Shown here piece by piece: positions 6,798 through 13,969 of a DNA stretch of 21,294 bases. A model generated the notes under the pieces. It made no database searches. It saw only the letters and a program-made list of their open reading frames with translations, and was not told where the DNA came from. Within the stretch, counting starts at the first letter, position 1, and the number at the start of each line of letters is the position of its first letter. Position numbers and translations under genes: made by a program. Source of the DNA: Firmicutes bacterium CAG:631 (GTDB lineage Bacteria > Bacillota_I > Bacilli_A > RFN20 > CAG-631); assembly GCA_000433015.1 (NCBI GenBank), contig HF998005.1, forward strand, positions 1 through 21,294, in the 5' to 3' direction.

Positions 6798-7215
6798 ATT
6801 GCACTTTTTCTTTATGTGTAAGACGTTGATAAAAGAAATTTAAAATATCTTTCCGAGTAACAATTCCGATAAAAATATTGCGATCATCAACAATGGGTAC
6901 AAAGTTTTGGGATAAAATAATTGGGAATAATTCTTCAATCGTTGTGTAACTATGAGCCGTCAAATATTCTCGATTACGAGGAACATCATTGATAGAGATT
7001 TTTTCGCTTTTTAATAAAGAAAAATCATTTTGTCTTTTAGCGTACCATAAAATATCTCCTTCAGATATGACACCTACATATTCTCCATTTTCCGTTAAAA
7101 GGGGAATGGCACTATAATGATGGTAATCCATTTTTTCTAAAGATTGGCGAATTGAAAAATCGTTTTGCAAATATTCTACTTTACTTTTTGGTGTAATTAA
7201 AAGTAATACATTCAT
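6796..7215 (-). CDS. Two-CBS-domain protein
   Basis: The 139-residue cytosolic protein consists almost entirely of a tandem CBS pair. The first CBS (about residues 8-62) contains SAIPLLTENGEYVGVISEGDILW. The second (about 75-130) contains VPIVDDRNIFIGIVTRKDILNFF. Both carry the typical G-hydrophobic-(V/I)-(S/T)-x-x-D-I/L end. Such pairs bind adenine nucleotides (AMP, ATP, SAM or c-di-AMP) and act as sensors. No effector domain is attached, so the target is unknown. AAAGGAG precedes two adjacent ATG codons (7218 and 7215), with five and eight bases of spacing; I chose 7215. An upstream in-frame ATG at 7254 has no ribosome binding site. The gene appears monocistronic. Confidence 0.87.
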   Translation of the reverse strand: MNVLLLITPKSKVEYLQNDFSIRQSLEKMDYHHYSAIPLLTENGEYVGVISEGDILWYAKRQNDFSLLKSEKISINDVPRNREYLTAHSYTTIEELFPIILSQNFVPIVDDRNIFIGIVTRKDILNFFYQRLTHKEKVQ

Positions 7216-7441
7216 CATTTGTTCTCCTTTTTTATAACTACACTGCGTTATCATCTTAACATAGGTTTACTAAAAAGAAAAGAAACTTCGTTCATGAATC
7301 AATACGAAATTGCACTTTTAAATGGCTCCTCTATAAATTAAATTTTTTTGTTTTTTAATCTTGTCTTGAATATACATATACACATTAGTGTAAAAAAAGT
7401 GATTTTAAACGCATTTTTTCATATGTATTTTGTGATATTTA

Positions 7442-7470
7442 TTGATTTTTATTTATTCTATTGTTATACT
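7442..7470 (+). promoter_or_regulatory. Predicted promoter of the DUF4143 ATPase gene
   Basis: TTGATT (7442-7447), 17 bases of spacer and TATACT (7465-7470) form a good sigma-A promoter. Transcription would start near 7477, leaving only about 15 bases before the ATG, just enough for the AGGAGG. The remainder of the intergenic region 7219-7441 is AT-rich, with no other structure I can support. Confidence 0.65.
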
Positions 7471-7491
7471 AGTGAAAAAGGAGGCGTTAAC

Positions 7492-8796
7492 ATGAAAAGA
7501 CTCATTGAAAGACGATTCATCGAATGGAAAAATTCGGTAAACCGCAAACCACTCCTTATTTACGGAGCAAGGCAAATCGGAAAAACATATTCCATGATTG
7601 CCTTTGGCAAGGAATATTATACAAACACTGTCTATTGCAACTTTGAAAGCACGTCGGATTTGCATGTCATATTTGAGCGCGACCTTGATCCTGAGCGGAT
7701 TGTAAGGGCAATCTCTACTATGTACAATACACAAATTACAAAGGGCGGTACTCTTATCATCTTCGATGAAATTCAGGCATGTGAACGTGCACTGACATCA
7801 CTTAAATACTTTCAAGAGCAGGCAAACGATTATCATATCGTCGCGGCAGGAAGCTTATTAGGGCTTGCTGTCAATCGAGGTCACTATTCTTTTCCTGTTG
7901 GAAAAGTCGATATGATAACGATGTATCCTCTCTCCTTTGAAGAGTTTTTGCTTGCAACGGATAATGAAAAACTTATTTCACTTATTAAAAAAGCATATTC
8001 TGAATTTTCTCCGTTTGCATTGCACGAAAAAGCAATGGACTTATACCGCACATACCTTATTGTCGGAGGCTACCCTGCCGCAGTACAAACATATCTCGAT
8101 ACAAGCGATTTCAATGCAGTACGTGCAGAACAGAGCATGATTTCCAATGCCTACATCGCTGATATGGCAAAGTATGCAACGCCTTCGGATATGCTAAAGA
8201 GTATCGAAGTCTATAATTCGCTTTTTGCGCAGCTTTCAAAGGAAAACACAAAATTTCAATACTCCGTCATCGGCTCAAAAGCACGTGCACGAGATTATGA
8301 AACGGCGCTTGCATGGTTGAAATCTGCAAATGTCGTTCTTCGATGCCAAAGAGTGACTGATGGCAAATATCCCTTGGCTTTATATGAAGATCAAAATTCG
8401 TTCAAGATTTATTATTCTGACGTGGGACTACTGACGATGCGTATGTCGATTGCTCCAAATGCAATTTTGCAACCCTATAACCTTTCGGATAAGGCACGAG
8501 GCATGATGGCAGAAAACTATGTTGCCGAACAACTGACGGCAAATGGCTTTTCGCTACACTATTGGACATCAGGAAACACAGCGGAAATTGATTTTGTAAT
8601 TCAACAAAATGCTTGCTCTATACCCGTAGAGGTCAAATCTTCGGATAACGTAAAAGCAAAAAGTTTGCAAACGTATGTCAAAAACTATGCTCCTAATTAT
8701 TCTATCCGCGTTTCCGCTAAAAATTTTGGTTATGATAATGGAATAAAATCTATTCCTTTGTACGCAATCTTCTGCTTGCATCCCGACGAAACTTGA
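7492..8796 (+). CDS. AAA+ ATPase with C-terminal DUF4143 / nuclease-like domain, probably horizontally acquired
   Basis: The 434-residue protein belongs to a large family of AAA_14-DUF4143 ATPases of unknown role. Walker A is GARQIGKT (25-32), Walker B is LIIFDE (D92, E93), and an AAGS sensor-like segment lies near 118-121. The C-terminus contains AEIDFVI and PVEVKSS, placing D367, E380 and K382 in the D...ExK order of PD-(D/E)xK nucleases. Whether it cuts DNA is inference. ATG 7492 follows AAGGAGG with about six bases of spacing; the open frame extends 144 bases further upstream but crosses the promoter. Base composition is strikingly different from the neighbours: hand counts give 27/60 G+C at 7741-7800 and 28/60 at 8041-8100, against 12/60 at 3001-3060. 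This points to acquisition from a more GC-rich source. The gene has its own promoter and terminator and no obvious partner. Confidence 0.88.
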   Translation: MKRLIERRFIEWKNSVNRKPLLIYGARQIGKTYSMIAFGKEYYTNTVYCNFESTSDLHVIFERDLDPERIVRAISTMYNTQITKGGTLIIFDEIQACERALTSLKYFQEQANDYHIVAAGSLLGLAVNRGHYSFPVGKVDMITMYPLSFEEFLLATDNEKLISLIKKAYSEFSPFALHEKAMDLYRTYLIVGGYPAAVQTYLDTSDFNAVRAEQSMISNAYIADMAKYATPSDMLKSIEVYNSLFAQLSKENTKFQYSVIGSKARARDYETALAWLKSANVVLRCQRVTDGKYPLALYEDQNSFKIYYSDVGLLTMRMSIAPNAILQPYNLSDKARGMMAENYVAEQLTANGFSLHYWTSGNTAEIDFVIQQNACSIPVEVKSSDNVKAKSLQTYVKNYAPNYSIRVSAKNFGYDNGIKSIPLYAIFCLHPDET

Positions 8797-8925
8797 CGTA
8801 TGTATTCTTGAATATGACACTTTTAAAATCACGACAACGGAGTTTTTCATTTCATCCAAGTAAACTAACTGAAAAAAACGACTATTCTTTATCTTACAAA
8901 ACAAAAGATTGGAAAACAAAAAAAC

Positions 8926-8963
8926 AAAAAAAGGCCGAAAGCGATTTTTTCAGCCTTTTTTTT
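8926..8963. terminator. Bidirectional terminator between the ATPase and methyltransferase genes
   Basis: An A-run, GGC, one mismatch, GAAA, a loop, TTTC, GCC and a T-run form a strong hairpin usable in both directions. It would end the plus-strand ATPase transcript, and the minus-strand methyltransferase transcript if not stopped earlier. The rest of 8797-9079 is AT-rich and shows no convincing gene. Confidence 0.8.
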
Positions 8964-9079
8964 GTTCAAGTAAATTCTTCTTAAATTGAACCATTTGATT
9001 CTAAAATCAGAACACTTATTTTGGTTTAAAGACAAAATATTTATCAAAGAGGTTAAATCTCAAATTTTTGTGTATTTTT

Positions 9080-10420
9080 TTATTTTTTGACATCTTTTAG
9101 ATTTAGCAATACGATTGTTTCTACATGATAGGTTTGTGGAAACATGTCAAAAGGATAAACCTCATTAAAGGTATAACCATTTTTACAAAGATAAGCAACA
9201 TCTCTTGCCTGTGTCGTTGGATTACAAGAAATATAAACGATTTTTTTTACTTTTTTTTGAATTAAAGCATCTAAAAAGACAAAGTCACAGCCTTTGCGGG
9301 GTGGATCCACAAAAACGACATCAAAATGATTATCATCTTGAACAATAAATTGTGAAGCATCTTCACAATAAAAGAAGCAATTTTGTATATGATTGAATTT
9401 TGCATTATTTATCGCATCTTTGATGGCTTCTTTTACGATTTCTACCCCAATCACTTGATGGACATAGGATGCAGCACTAAGTCCAATGGTACCAATGCCG
9501 CAATAGGCATCTAAAATGATATCATTTTTAGATAATTCAGCTAATTCAATGGCTTTTTGATATAATTTTTCCGTTTGAATTTTATTAATTTGATAAAACG
9601 ATTTAGGAGAAATTTTATAGGATAAAGACAATAAGGTATCAACAATATAGCCCTTCCCATATAATATCCGTTCTTTTTCTCCTAAAATGACATTGGTTTT
9701 TCGAGGATTAATATTTTGAACAATGGTTGTTAAATGAGGCAATTTTTTTCTGATAGATTGAACAAAATGATTTCTTCCAGGAAAAGAATCCATAGCGGTA
9801 ACTAAAACAAGCATCCATTCTTGTTTTGCTTGACGAATTAAAAGATGGCGAACAACACCGGTTTGTTTATCTTCATCATAGGCGGGGATTTTATTTTCTT
9901 GCATGGCTAAAATGACTGCACGAATGATTTCATTGCTTTCTTTACTTTGAACATGACAATAATCAAAAGCAACTAAATCATGCGTATTTTCTTTATAAAA
10001 ACCTGCGATAATCTTCTTTTTTTTGTTTTGAACTGGGGTTTGTACTTTATTGCGATAAGCATAAGGATAATCCATTCCAATACATGGATGAACAATAATT
10101 TGATTTAATCCAGCTTCTTCATATATTTTTTTAACAATTTCTTGTTTCCATTGAAGTTGGCTTTGATAATCCATAAAGGAAAGATGGCAACCTCCACATT
10201 GTTCATAAACAGAACATAAAGGTTGAACACGATTTTTATTTTTTTCAATCACTTCTTGAATATGACCATATAGATTTCTTTTTCCTTCATAGTCGATACA
10301 AACGCGAACTTTTTCTTTTGCAAAGCAATTTTTGACATACAAAGGCTTTTTATCAATTTTAGCAACACCTACACCATCTTTTGTTAAATGATCAATGGTA
10401 ACTATGACTTCTTTTTTCAT
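9080..10420 (-). CDS. rlmD: 23S rRNA (uracil-C5)-methyltransferase, RlmD/RlmCD family
   Basis: The 446-residue protein methylates C5 of uracils in 23S rRNA using SAM. Gram-positive members (RlmCD) often modify two sites, so target specificity is inferred. An N-terminal TRAM domain spans residues 1-58. The [4Fe-4S] cluster cysteines are C69, C75, C78 (CSVYEQCGGC) and C155. The SAM site is LDAYCGIGTIGL (303-314). A DPPRKG motif lies at 372-377, and the catalytic nucleophile is C399 in YISCNPTT. The protein is full length and intact. ATG 10420 follows a GAGGG. The gene is transcribed divergently from the amidase-like lipoprotein gene. Confidence 0.93.
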   Translation of the reverse strand: MKKEVIVTIDHLTKDGVGVAKIDKKPLYVKNCFAKEKVRVCIDYEGKRNLYGHIQEVIEKNKNRVQPLCSVYEQCGGCHLSFMDYQSQLQWKQEIVKKIYEEAGLNQIIVHPCIGMDYPYAYRNKVQTPVQNKKKKIIAGFYKENTHDLVAFDYCHVQSKESNEIIRAVILAMQENKIPAYDEDKQTGVVRHLLIRQAKQEWMLVLVTAMDSFPGRNHFVQSIRKKLPHLTTIVQNINPRKTNVILGEKERILYGKGYIVDTLLSLSYKISPKSFYQINKIQTEKLYQKAIELAELSKNDIILDAYCGIGTIGLSAASYVHQVIGVEIVKEAIKDAINNAKFNHIQNCFFYCEDASQFIVQDDNHFDVVFVDPPRKGCDFVFLDALIQKKVKKIVYISCNPTTQARDVAYLCKNGYTFNEVYPFDMFPQTYHVETIVLLNLKDVKK

Positions 10421-10439
10421 CTTTTTTCCCTCATTTTAT

Positions 10440-10468
10440 ATTATAAAAGAAAAGAGCATAAAAGCCAA
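10440..10468 (-). promoter_or_regulatory. Predicted promoter of the rRNA methyltransferase gene
   Basis: On the minus strand TTGGCT (10468-10463), a 17-base spacer and TATAAT (10445-10440) lie just upstream of the ATG at 10420. Confidence 0.6.
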
Positions 10469-10544
10469 TAGAAATCAAGCATTTTACCTGTTTTTCCCAC
10501 ATTTTTTCCAGTTTGCTACCATAGATTTATAGGACTATTTTTAG

Positions 10545-10550
10545 TACAAT
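10545..10550 (+). promoter_or_regulatory. Predicted -10 box of the amidase-like lipoprotein gene
   Basis: TACAAT lies 25 bases before the ATG at 10576. The -35 region is weak (TAGATT at 10522-10527, three of six matches). Confidence 0.45.
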
Positions 10551-10575
10551 AATGGTGTCAAAGGGGAAGATAAAT

Positions 10576-11304
10576 ATGAAAACAAAATTATTCATGGGAT
10601 TATTTAGTTTATTAATTTTAACAGGTTGTAATGCAAAGCAAAGCACACCAAGTTCATCTTTACCAAGTCAAGACTCACAAGAGAATAGTTCAACAATCAT
10701 AGAAGAATCAACAACAACGCCTTCTGTTGAACAACCGGTTGTTGAAGAACAACCAGAACAAGAAATGATTCTATTTTCTAAAGAATATAAAATCTATATT
10801 AATCCTTCAGTACAATTTACAAATCAATATGTAGATAAAATCCATAATGAAGGTCAAGTTATGAATGAAATTGCTGTTTTATTAGTCAATCGCTTAAAAA
10901 GTGAAACGAATTTATCGGTAAAAGCAAACCTAGATGGATTATCTTTAAGTCAATCTGTAAAAGAAAGTAACGCTTACCAACCCGATGTGCACTTTGCCAT
11001 TCATAGTAATGGTGGAGAAGGAACTGGCTCAGAAGTTTGGGTTTCTAAAAATAGTTATACATTTGGGAAAATCATGTTAGATGAATTCAATCAAATTCAT
11101 AACTTTAGAAACAGAGGGGTAAAGTATGGAGATGGAACAGACGCTTCTTTATATGAAATTAGAAATGTTTTAGCTCCATCAGCTTTAATTGAAATTCTTT
11201 TCCATGATGAATGGACACAAGCTAATTTCATTTTAAACAATAAACAAGAAATTGCAGATTCTTTTTTCAAAGGAATTGTCTCTTATTTTCAACAAGTAGA
11301 CTAG
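10576..11304 (+). CDS. Lipoprotein with divergent N-acetylmuramoyl-L-alanine amidase (Amidase_3-like) domain
   Basis: The 242-residue exported lipoprotein has a lysine-containing signal peptide ending in the lipobox LTGC, with C18 as the lipidated residue. A Ser/Thr/Gln/Glu-rich linker (about 20-65) tethers a C-terminal domain (about 70-240). That domain resembles zinc amidases that cleave the bond between muramic acid and the stem peptide: IYINPSVQ at the position of the usual DPGHGG, a Glu-containing NEGQVMNEIA, HFAIHSNGG (H143) matching SIHSN, and IEILFHDE (E206) matching the catalytic Glu. The first zinc His is absent (INPSVQ), so activity is uncertain, though related families carry SPSxQ-like replacements. 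ATG 10576 follows AAAGGGGA; an upstream ATG at 10552 would sit before that site. A terminator overlaps its end. Confidence 0.82.
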   Translation: MKTKLFMGLFSLLILTGCNAKQSTPSSSLPSQDSQENSSTIIEESTTTPSVEQPVVEEQPEQEMILFSKEYKIYINPSVQFTNQYVDKIHNEGQVMNEIAVLLVNRLKSETNLSVKANLDGLSLSQSVKESNAYQPDVHFAIHSNGGEGTGSEVWVSKNSYTFGKIMLDEFNQIHNFRNRGVKYGDGTDASLYEIRNVLAPSALIEILFHDEWTQANFILNNKQEIADSFFKGIVSYFQQVD

Positions 11305-11323
11305 TTGTTCTACTTGTTTTTTT
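11293..11323 (+). terminator. Terminator overlapping the end of the amidase-like lipoprotein gene
   Basis: CAAGTAGA (11293-11300) and TCTACTTG (11309-11316) form an eight-base-pair stem followed by seven T residues. The left arm and the stop codon fall inside the hairpin, so coding sequence and terminator overlap. Confidence 0.85.
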
Positions 11324-11324
11324 A

Positions 11325-11330
11325 TATAAT
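11325..11330 (+). promoter_or_regulatory. Predicted -10 box of the choline-kinase-like gene
   Basis: A perfect TATAAT directly follows the T-run of the preceding terminator, 17 bases before the ATG at 11347. No strong -35 is visible, because that region is occupied by the terminator hairpin. Residual read-through could also supply transcript. Confidence 0.4.
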
Positions 11331-11346
11331 AAAATGAGGTGATGAA

Positions 11347-12186
11347 ATGAAAAAATATAAACAATTATTTGAGCAAATAACCCACCAACAAGTTTTGAAA
11401 ATGACAAAAATTAGACATGGAATTACCAATGATAATTATAAAGTGATGACAAATAAAGGAATTTATGTATTAAGAATTCCTAAAAAAGAACAAATTGCTT
11501 TGGATAGAGAAAATGAAGAAAAGATATTAAAAAGGATAGACAAAGAAGATTTAGATGTTATAACCCTTTATTTTAATGCTAAAACGGGAATAAAAATAAC
11601 AAAGTGGATTCCATTTATTCCCTTTAGTTTAAAAAAGAAAAAACATGTCGATTTGTTTTTTTTACAATTAAAAAAATTACATTCTCTTGAAGTTAAAAAT
11701 ATTGCTCCTTTTGCTCCTTTTTTACGTTTAAAAATATTTCAAAACGCACATTCTTTTCATCCTCAATTTGAATATGAAAATGAAGTTTTGAAGCATGTTC
11801 AAGAAATTTATCAACGATATCCACTGGTTTTATGCCATAATGATTTGCTTTTTTATAATTTATTGGTATACAAAAATCAATTATATATCATCGATTATGA
11901 ATATGCTGGTATGAATATTGCCTTATTTGATATTGTTTCTTTTATTAGCGAAAACGATATTGAAGATCCATCCTTTTATCAAGAAGCACTCTGTCGCTAT
12001 TATGGGGAAGTGACCACCCAATTATGGCATGATTTTTATTGGATTTATTTGTTTTCTGATCTTTTATGGAGTCATTGGGGTTATGCGATGTTTGAAAAAC
12101 TTCAAAAATCTATTTATCTTGAAATTGCAAGGCAAAAAGAAAAGCGATATCATCGCTTTATAAGTTGCATTTCAAACTATCTTTAG
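11347..12186 (+). CDS. Choline/ethanolamine-kinase-like phosphotransferase (LicA-like)
   Basis: The 279-residue protein has the aminoglycoside phosphotransferase/choline kinase fold. The nucleotide-loop-like GITNDNY (25-31) matches the G-x-T-N-x-x-Y motif of LicA-type kinases. The Brenner motif is HNDLLFYN (H164, D166, N171), and the metal-binding Asp is D183 in IIDYEYAG, also typical of choline kinases. It probably phosphorylates choline, or a related small alcohol or sugar, with ATP in the cytosol, possibly for decorating surface polymers. No licB or licC neighbours are present here, so the substrate is unproven. ATG 11347 follows GAGGTGATG. Its 3' end overlaps the end of the convergent wall hydrolase gene by 29 bases. 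Confidence 0.82.
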   Translation: MKKYKQLFEQITHQQVLKMTKIRHGITNDNYKVMTNKGIYVLRIPKKEQIALDRENEEKILKRIDKEDLDVITLYFNAKTGIKITKWIPFIPFSLKKKKHVDLFFLQLKKLHSLEVKNIAPFAPFLRLKIFQNAHSFHPQFEYENEVLKHVQEIYQRYPLVLCHNDLLFYNLLVYKNQLYIIDYEYAGMNIALFDIVSFISENDIEDPSFYQEALCRYYGEVTTQLWHDFYWIYLFSDLLWSHWGYAMFEKLQKSIYLEIARQKEKRYHRFISCISNYL

Positions 12187-12577
12187 CCCTATAAAAACAG
12201 TGCTGTTTATATTTTCCGACAAAAGGGCCCCAAAATTGAGAAGGACAAGGTTTGTTTTTTCCTGGATTTTTAAAATACAAGGATCGTGTTGCAGGCCATT
12301 TTGTAAAGTAATCTAGACATTCTTTTGCTAAACGTTGTTCTTTTTTAGTTGGATATGCTTTAAATAAAGGGGTGTCAACACCAGCAAATTGTCCGGGTTG
12401 GTAAACAACTTTAGCTACTGTATTCATTTTTTTAAATGTAGAACAATTAGCAATCACCCGATTCACAACAACATTGCCAACCAATTGCATTCCGACTTCT
12501 CCTTCACCTAATGCCTCAGCACGCATAATTCGGGCAAGAAGCGTCACATCCGATTCGATATATTTTATTCTAGGCAT
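12158..12577 (-). CDS. SleB/CwlJ-type cell wall hydrolase (Hydrolase_2)
   Basis: The 139-residue protein is a SleB-like catalytic domain. LLARIMRAEALGEGEVGMQLVGNVVVNRV is the family's core helix, with catalytic Glu E21 in MRAEA. VYQPGQFAGV and ATRSLYFKNP further along are also typical. Relatives are lytic transglycosylases acting on spore cortex or vegetative peptidoglycan. There is no signal peptide and no peptidoglycan-binding domain, as in CwlJ-like proteins. ATG 12577 (MPRIKY, a common family N-terminus) has seven bases between GAGGTGG and the start. An ATG two codons earlier sits almost on top of the ribosome binding site. The 3' end overlaps the choline-kinase-like gene on the other strand. 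Confidence 0.88.
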   Translation of the reverse strand: MPRIKYIESDVTLLARIMRAEALGEGEVGMQLVGNVVVNRVIANCSTFKKMNTVAKVVYQPGQFAGVDTPLFKAYPTKKEQRLAKECLDYFTKWPATRSLYFKNPGKNKPCPSQFWGPFVGKYKQHCFYRAKDSLKCNL

Positions 12578-12578
12578 T

Positions 12579-12607
12579 TGCATACCACCTCTATAATATT
12601 GTATGCA
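12579..12607. repeat. 7-base inverted repeat spanning the promoter and ribosome binding site of the SleB-like gene
   Basis: TGCATAC (12579-12585) and GTATGCA (12601-12607) are perfect inverted copies 15 bases apart. Between them lies the GAGGTGG ribosome binding site, and the right arm overlaps the predicted -10 box (TACAAT on the minus strand, 12603-12598). It could be an operator. An mRNA hairpin is possible only if transcription starts further upstream. Confidence 0.5.
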
Positions 12608-12626
12608 TGAAGAAAATAGTTTGGAA
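12598..12626 (-). promoter_or_regulatory. Predicted promoter of the SleB-like gene
   Basis: On the minus strand TTCCAA (12626-12621, three of six), a 17-base spacer and TACAAT (12603-12598) lie between the SpoU-type gene's stop codon and the SleB-like gene. Confidence 0.4.
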
Positions 12627-12628
12627 CT

Positions 12629-13318
12629 TTAAGAAGAATAAAAGTGAAAAAGAACAATGTTGATATTATTTTCTAAACTACATTGGTCGTTGATTTGAAT
12701 GGAATTTTTATTTTCATTGAAAGAATTTTCATTAAAGTATAATGAAAGAGGAGTTAAGTCTTTCTCCATTTGATTTAAGGATAAAAGCCCATTTTTATGG
12801 CAAAAATAGATGGGTTGATTATTAAAATCTTGTTTGTATGCATTTAATGAGGGATAGATGGATATAGAAACACTAAAGAAGGATCCCATACTTGCTCGAA
12901 TGACTTGTGGATGAAAAAGATCCACTTGGGGATGAATTAAAACTAACTGATTAAACTCAAATCCACGAATGCTACGAATAATCGTTCCTAGCGTTCCTTC
13001 ATCTTGAATATTTTTTAAAAGAACTTGTCGTTTTCCATCAACAGGATAAATTTTTTTTAAAAAGACACCAATAATCAAACAGTTTTCCTTTGCACGAATT
13101 TTATTGATTGTTTTTTGGTCCCATTTGACTGGTATTTTTTCATTTTTACAAAAAGATAAAATAGAATTTAAAACTTCTTGATTTTGAAATTTTTTATCGA
13201 TGAAAACGCAAAGAACATCTTGTGGTCGATTTTTTAATAATTCAATGGTAACAAAGGCCCCAAAAGCATAAGAATAAGGAAGTTGACTATTGTATTTTTC
13301 AAAGGATTCAAGATTCAT
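12629..13318 (-). CDS. TrmH/SpoU-family RNA 2'-O-methyltransferase
   Basis: The 229-residue protein has a SPOUT fold (trefoil-knot SAM-dependent RNA methyltransferase). The N-terminal substrate-binding part covers about residues 1-95. Motif 1 is near 105-120 (IQDEGTLGTIIRSIRGF, equivalent to the usual D-P-x-N-x-G-x-I-x-R-T/S-A). Motif 2 is PQVIRASMGSFFSVSI. The SAM-knot end CSLENNINIVLFHFY corresponds to motif 3 (S-L-N-V/x-x-A). Family members methylate ribose in tRNA or rRNA; the target cannot be told from sequence. Asn to Glu (DEG in place of NxG) is a small departure in motif 1. The ATG lies inside the end of the upstream NERD-like gene (11-base overlap), with GAGGAAAG as ribosome binding site. 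Confidence 0.82.
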   Translation of the reverse strand: MNLESFEKYNSQLPYSYAFGAFVTIELLKNRPQDVLCVFIDKKFQNQEVLNSILSFCKNEKIPVKWDQKTINKIRAKENCLIIGVFLKKIYPVDGKRQVLLKNIQDEGTLGTIIRSIRGFEFNQLVLIHPQVDLFHPQVIRASMGSFFSVSISIYPSLNAYKQDFNNQPIYFCHKNGLLSLNQMEKDLTPLSLYFNENSFNENKNSIQINDQCSLENNINIVLFHFYSS

Positions 13319-13958
13319 TTTTCTTTCCTCTTTTTTTATTGTTTTTTAGTAATTTTTCACTATGAAGTCCATGTTCGTATAATAAGTGAGCCATTGATTC
13401 TACTTCTTGTGGTGTCCAAGCTTTTTGCTTGGCATTTTTTTCTATCCATTTAATCGTTGTGATGACCTCATCTTCTTTACATAAAAATTCTTTTTGACTT
13501 TCTAAATCAATCGAATCGATGGTGGCCGAATCTGCTAATACGACAATACTTATAAAACGATTAGCAGGAATGGGTAAAACATTGATAATTCGATTGATTT
13601 TTTTTTCGTTTTCAATGAAAGGATTTCGAACGTGATCTAAAGTACCTTTATAATATAAGCGCCATTTTTCATCTTGTCTAAATCCTTCAATTTTTCCTAA
13701 CCAAATGGCTTCCTTAACGACATATAGATATTGATTCCCAATAATAATGGTATCGACATGACGAAATTTATCTTCGTTAACTTGAATTAAAATATCATTG
13801 ATAATTAAATAATTTTCACTTTTACAGGCTTGATACAAGTTTTTTTGAATTCGCCGATGTTTTGTAAGACCAATATAAAAAACTCTTATTTGCTTATGAA
13901 ATAAGCACAACAAGAGTACTAAAATGATGGCAAGTATAAGAAAAACAATCCACCACAT
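13308..13958 (-). CDS. Membrane-anchored NERD-like protein with altered nuclease motif
   Basis: The 216-residue protein has one N-terminal transmembrane helix (about 2-20) and a cytosolic NERD (nuclease-related) domain (about 45-125). The domain is recognised by NDILIQV, HVDTIII (D69), YVVKEAIWLGKIEG, a tryptophan-containing DEKW turn, and NPFIENEKKINRI near its end. In typical NERD domains the third segment reads V-I-E-x-K-N-W-x-G. Here the equivalent is VKEAIWLG, so the catalytic E-x-K is lost or rearranged. The C-terminal tail is Lys/Arg-rich. The gene is 11 bases after deoD and overlaps the SpoU-type gene, so it sits in one transcription unit with them. Function is unknown. Confidence 0.75.
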   Translation of the reverse strand: MWWIVFLILAIILVLLLCLFHKQIRVFYIGLTKHRRIQKNLYQACKSENYLIINDILIQVNEDKFRHVDTIIIGNQYLYVVKEAIWLGKIEGFRQDEKWRLYYKGTLDHVRNPFIENEKKINRIINVLPIPANRFISIVVLADSATIDSIDLESQKEFLCKEDEVITTIKWIEKNAKQKAWTPQEVESMAHLLYEHGLHSEKLLKNNKKRGKKNES

Positions 13959-13969
13959 ATAGAATCAGA

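Noticed and set aside
6212..7215. Nicotinamidase-type hydrolase and CBS protein as new CRISPR accessory genes
   Set aside because: They are on separate transcription units with their own terminator, and both families are common housekeeping neighbours. Adjacency alone is no evidence of a defence role.
8793..8984. A 63-codon open frame on the plus strand after the ATPase gene
   Set aside because: It has no ribosome binding site, starts inside the end of the preceding gene, runs through the terminator hairpin at 8926-8963 and resembles no family I know.
7300..9060. Insertion-sequence or integration ends flanking the GC-rich ATPase gene
   Set aside because: I compared the AT-rich flanks and found no convincing terminal inverted repeats, target duplication, transposase or attachment site.
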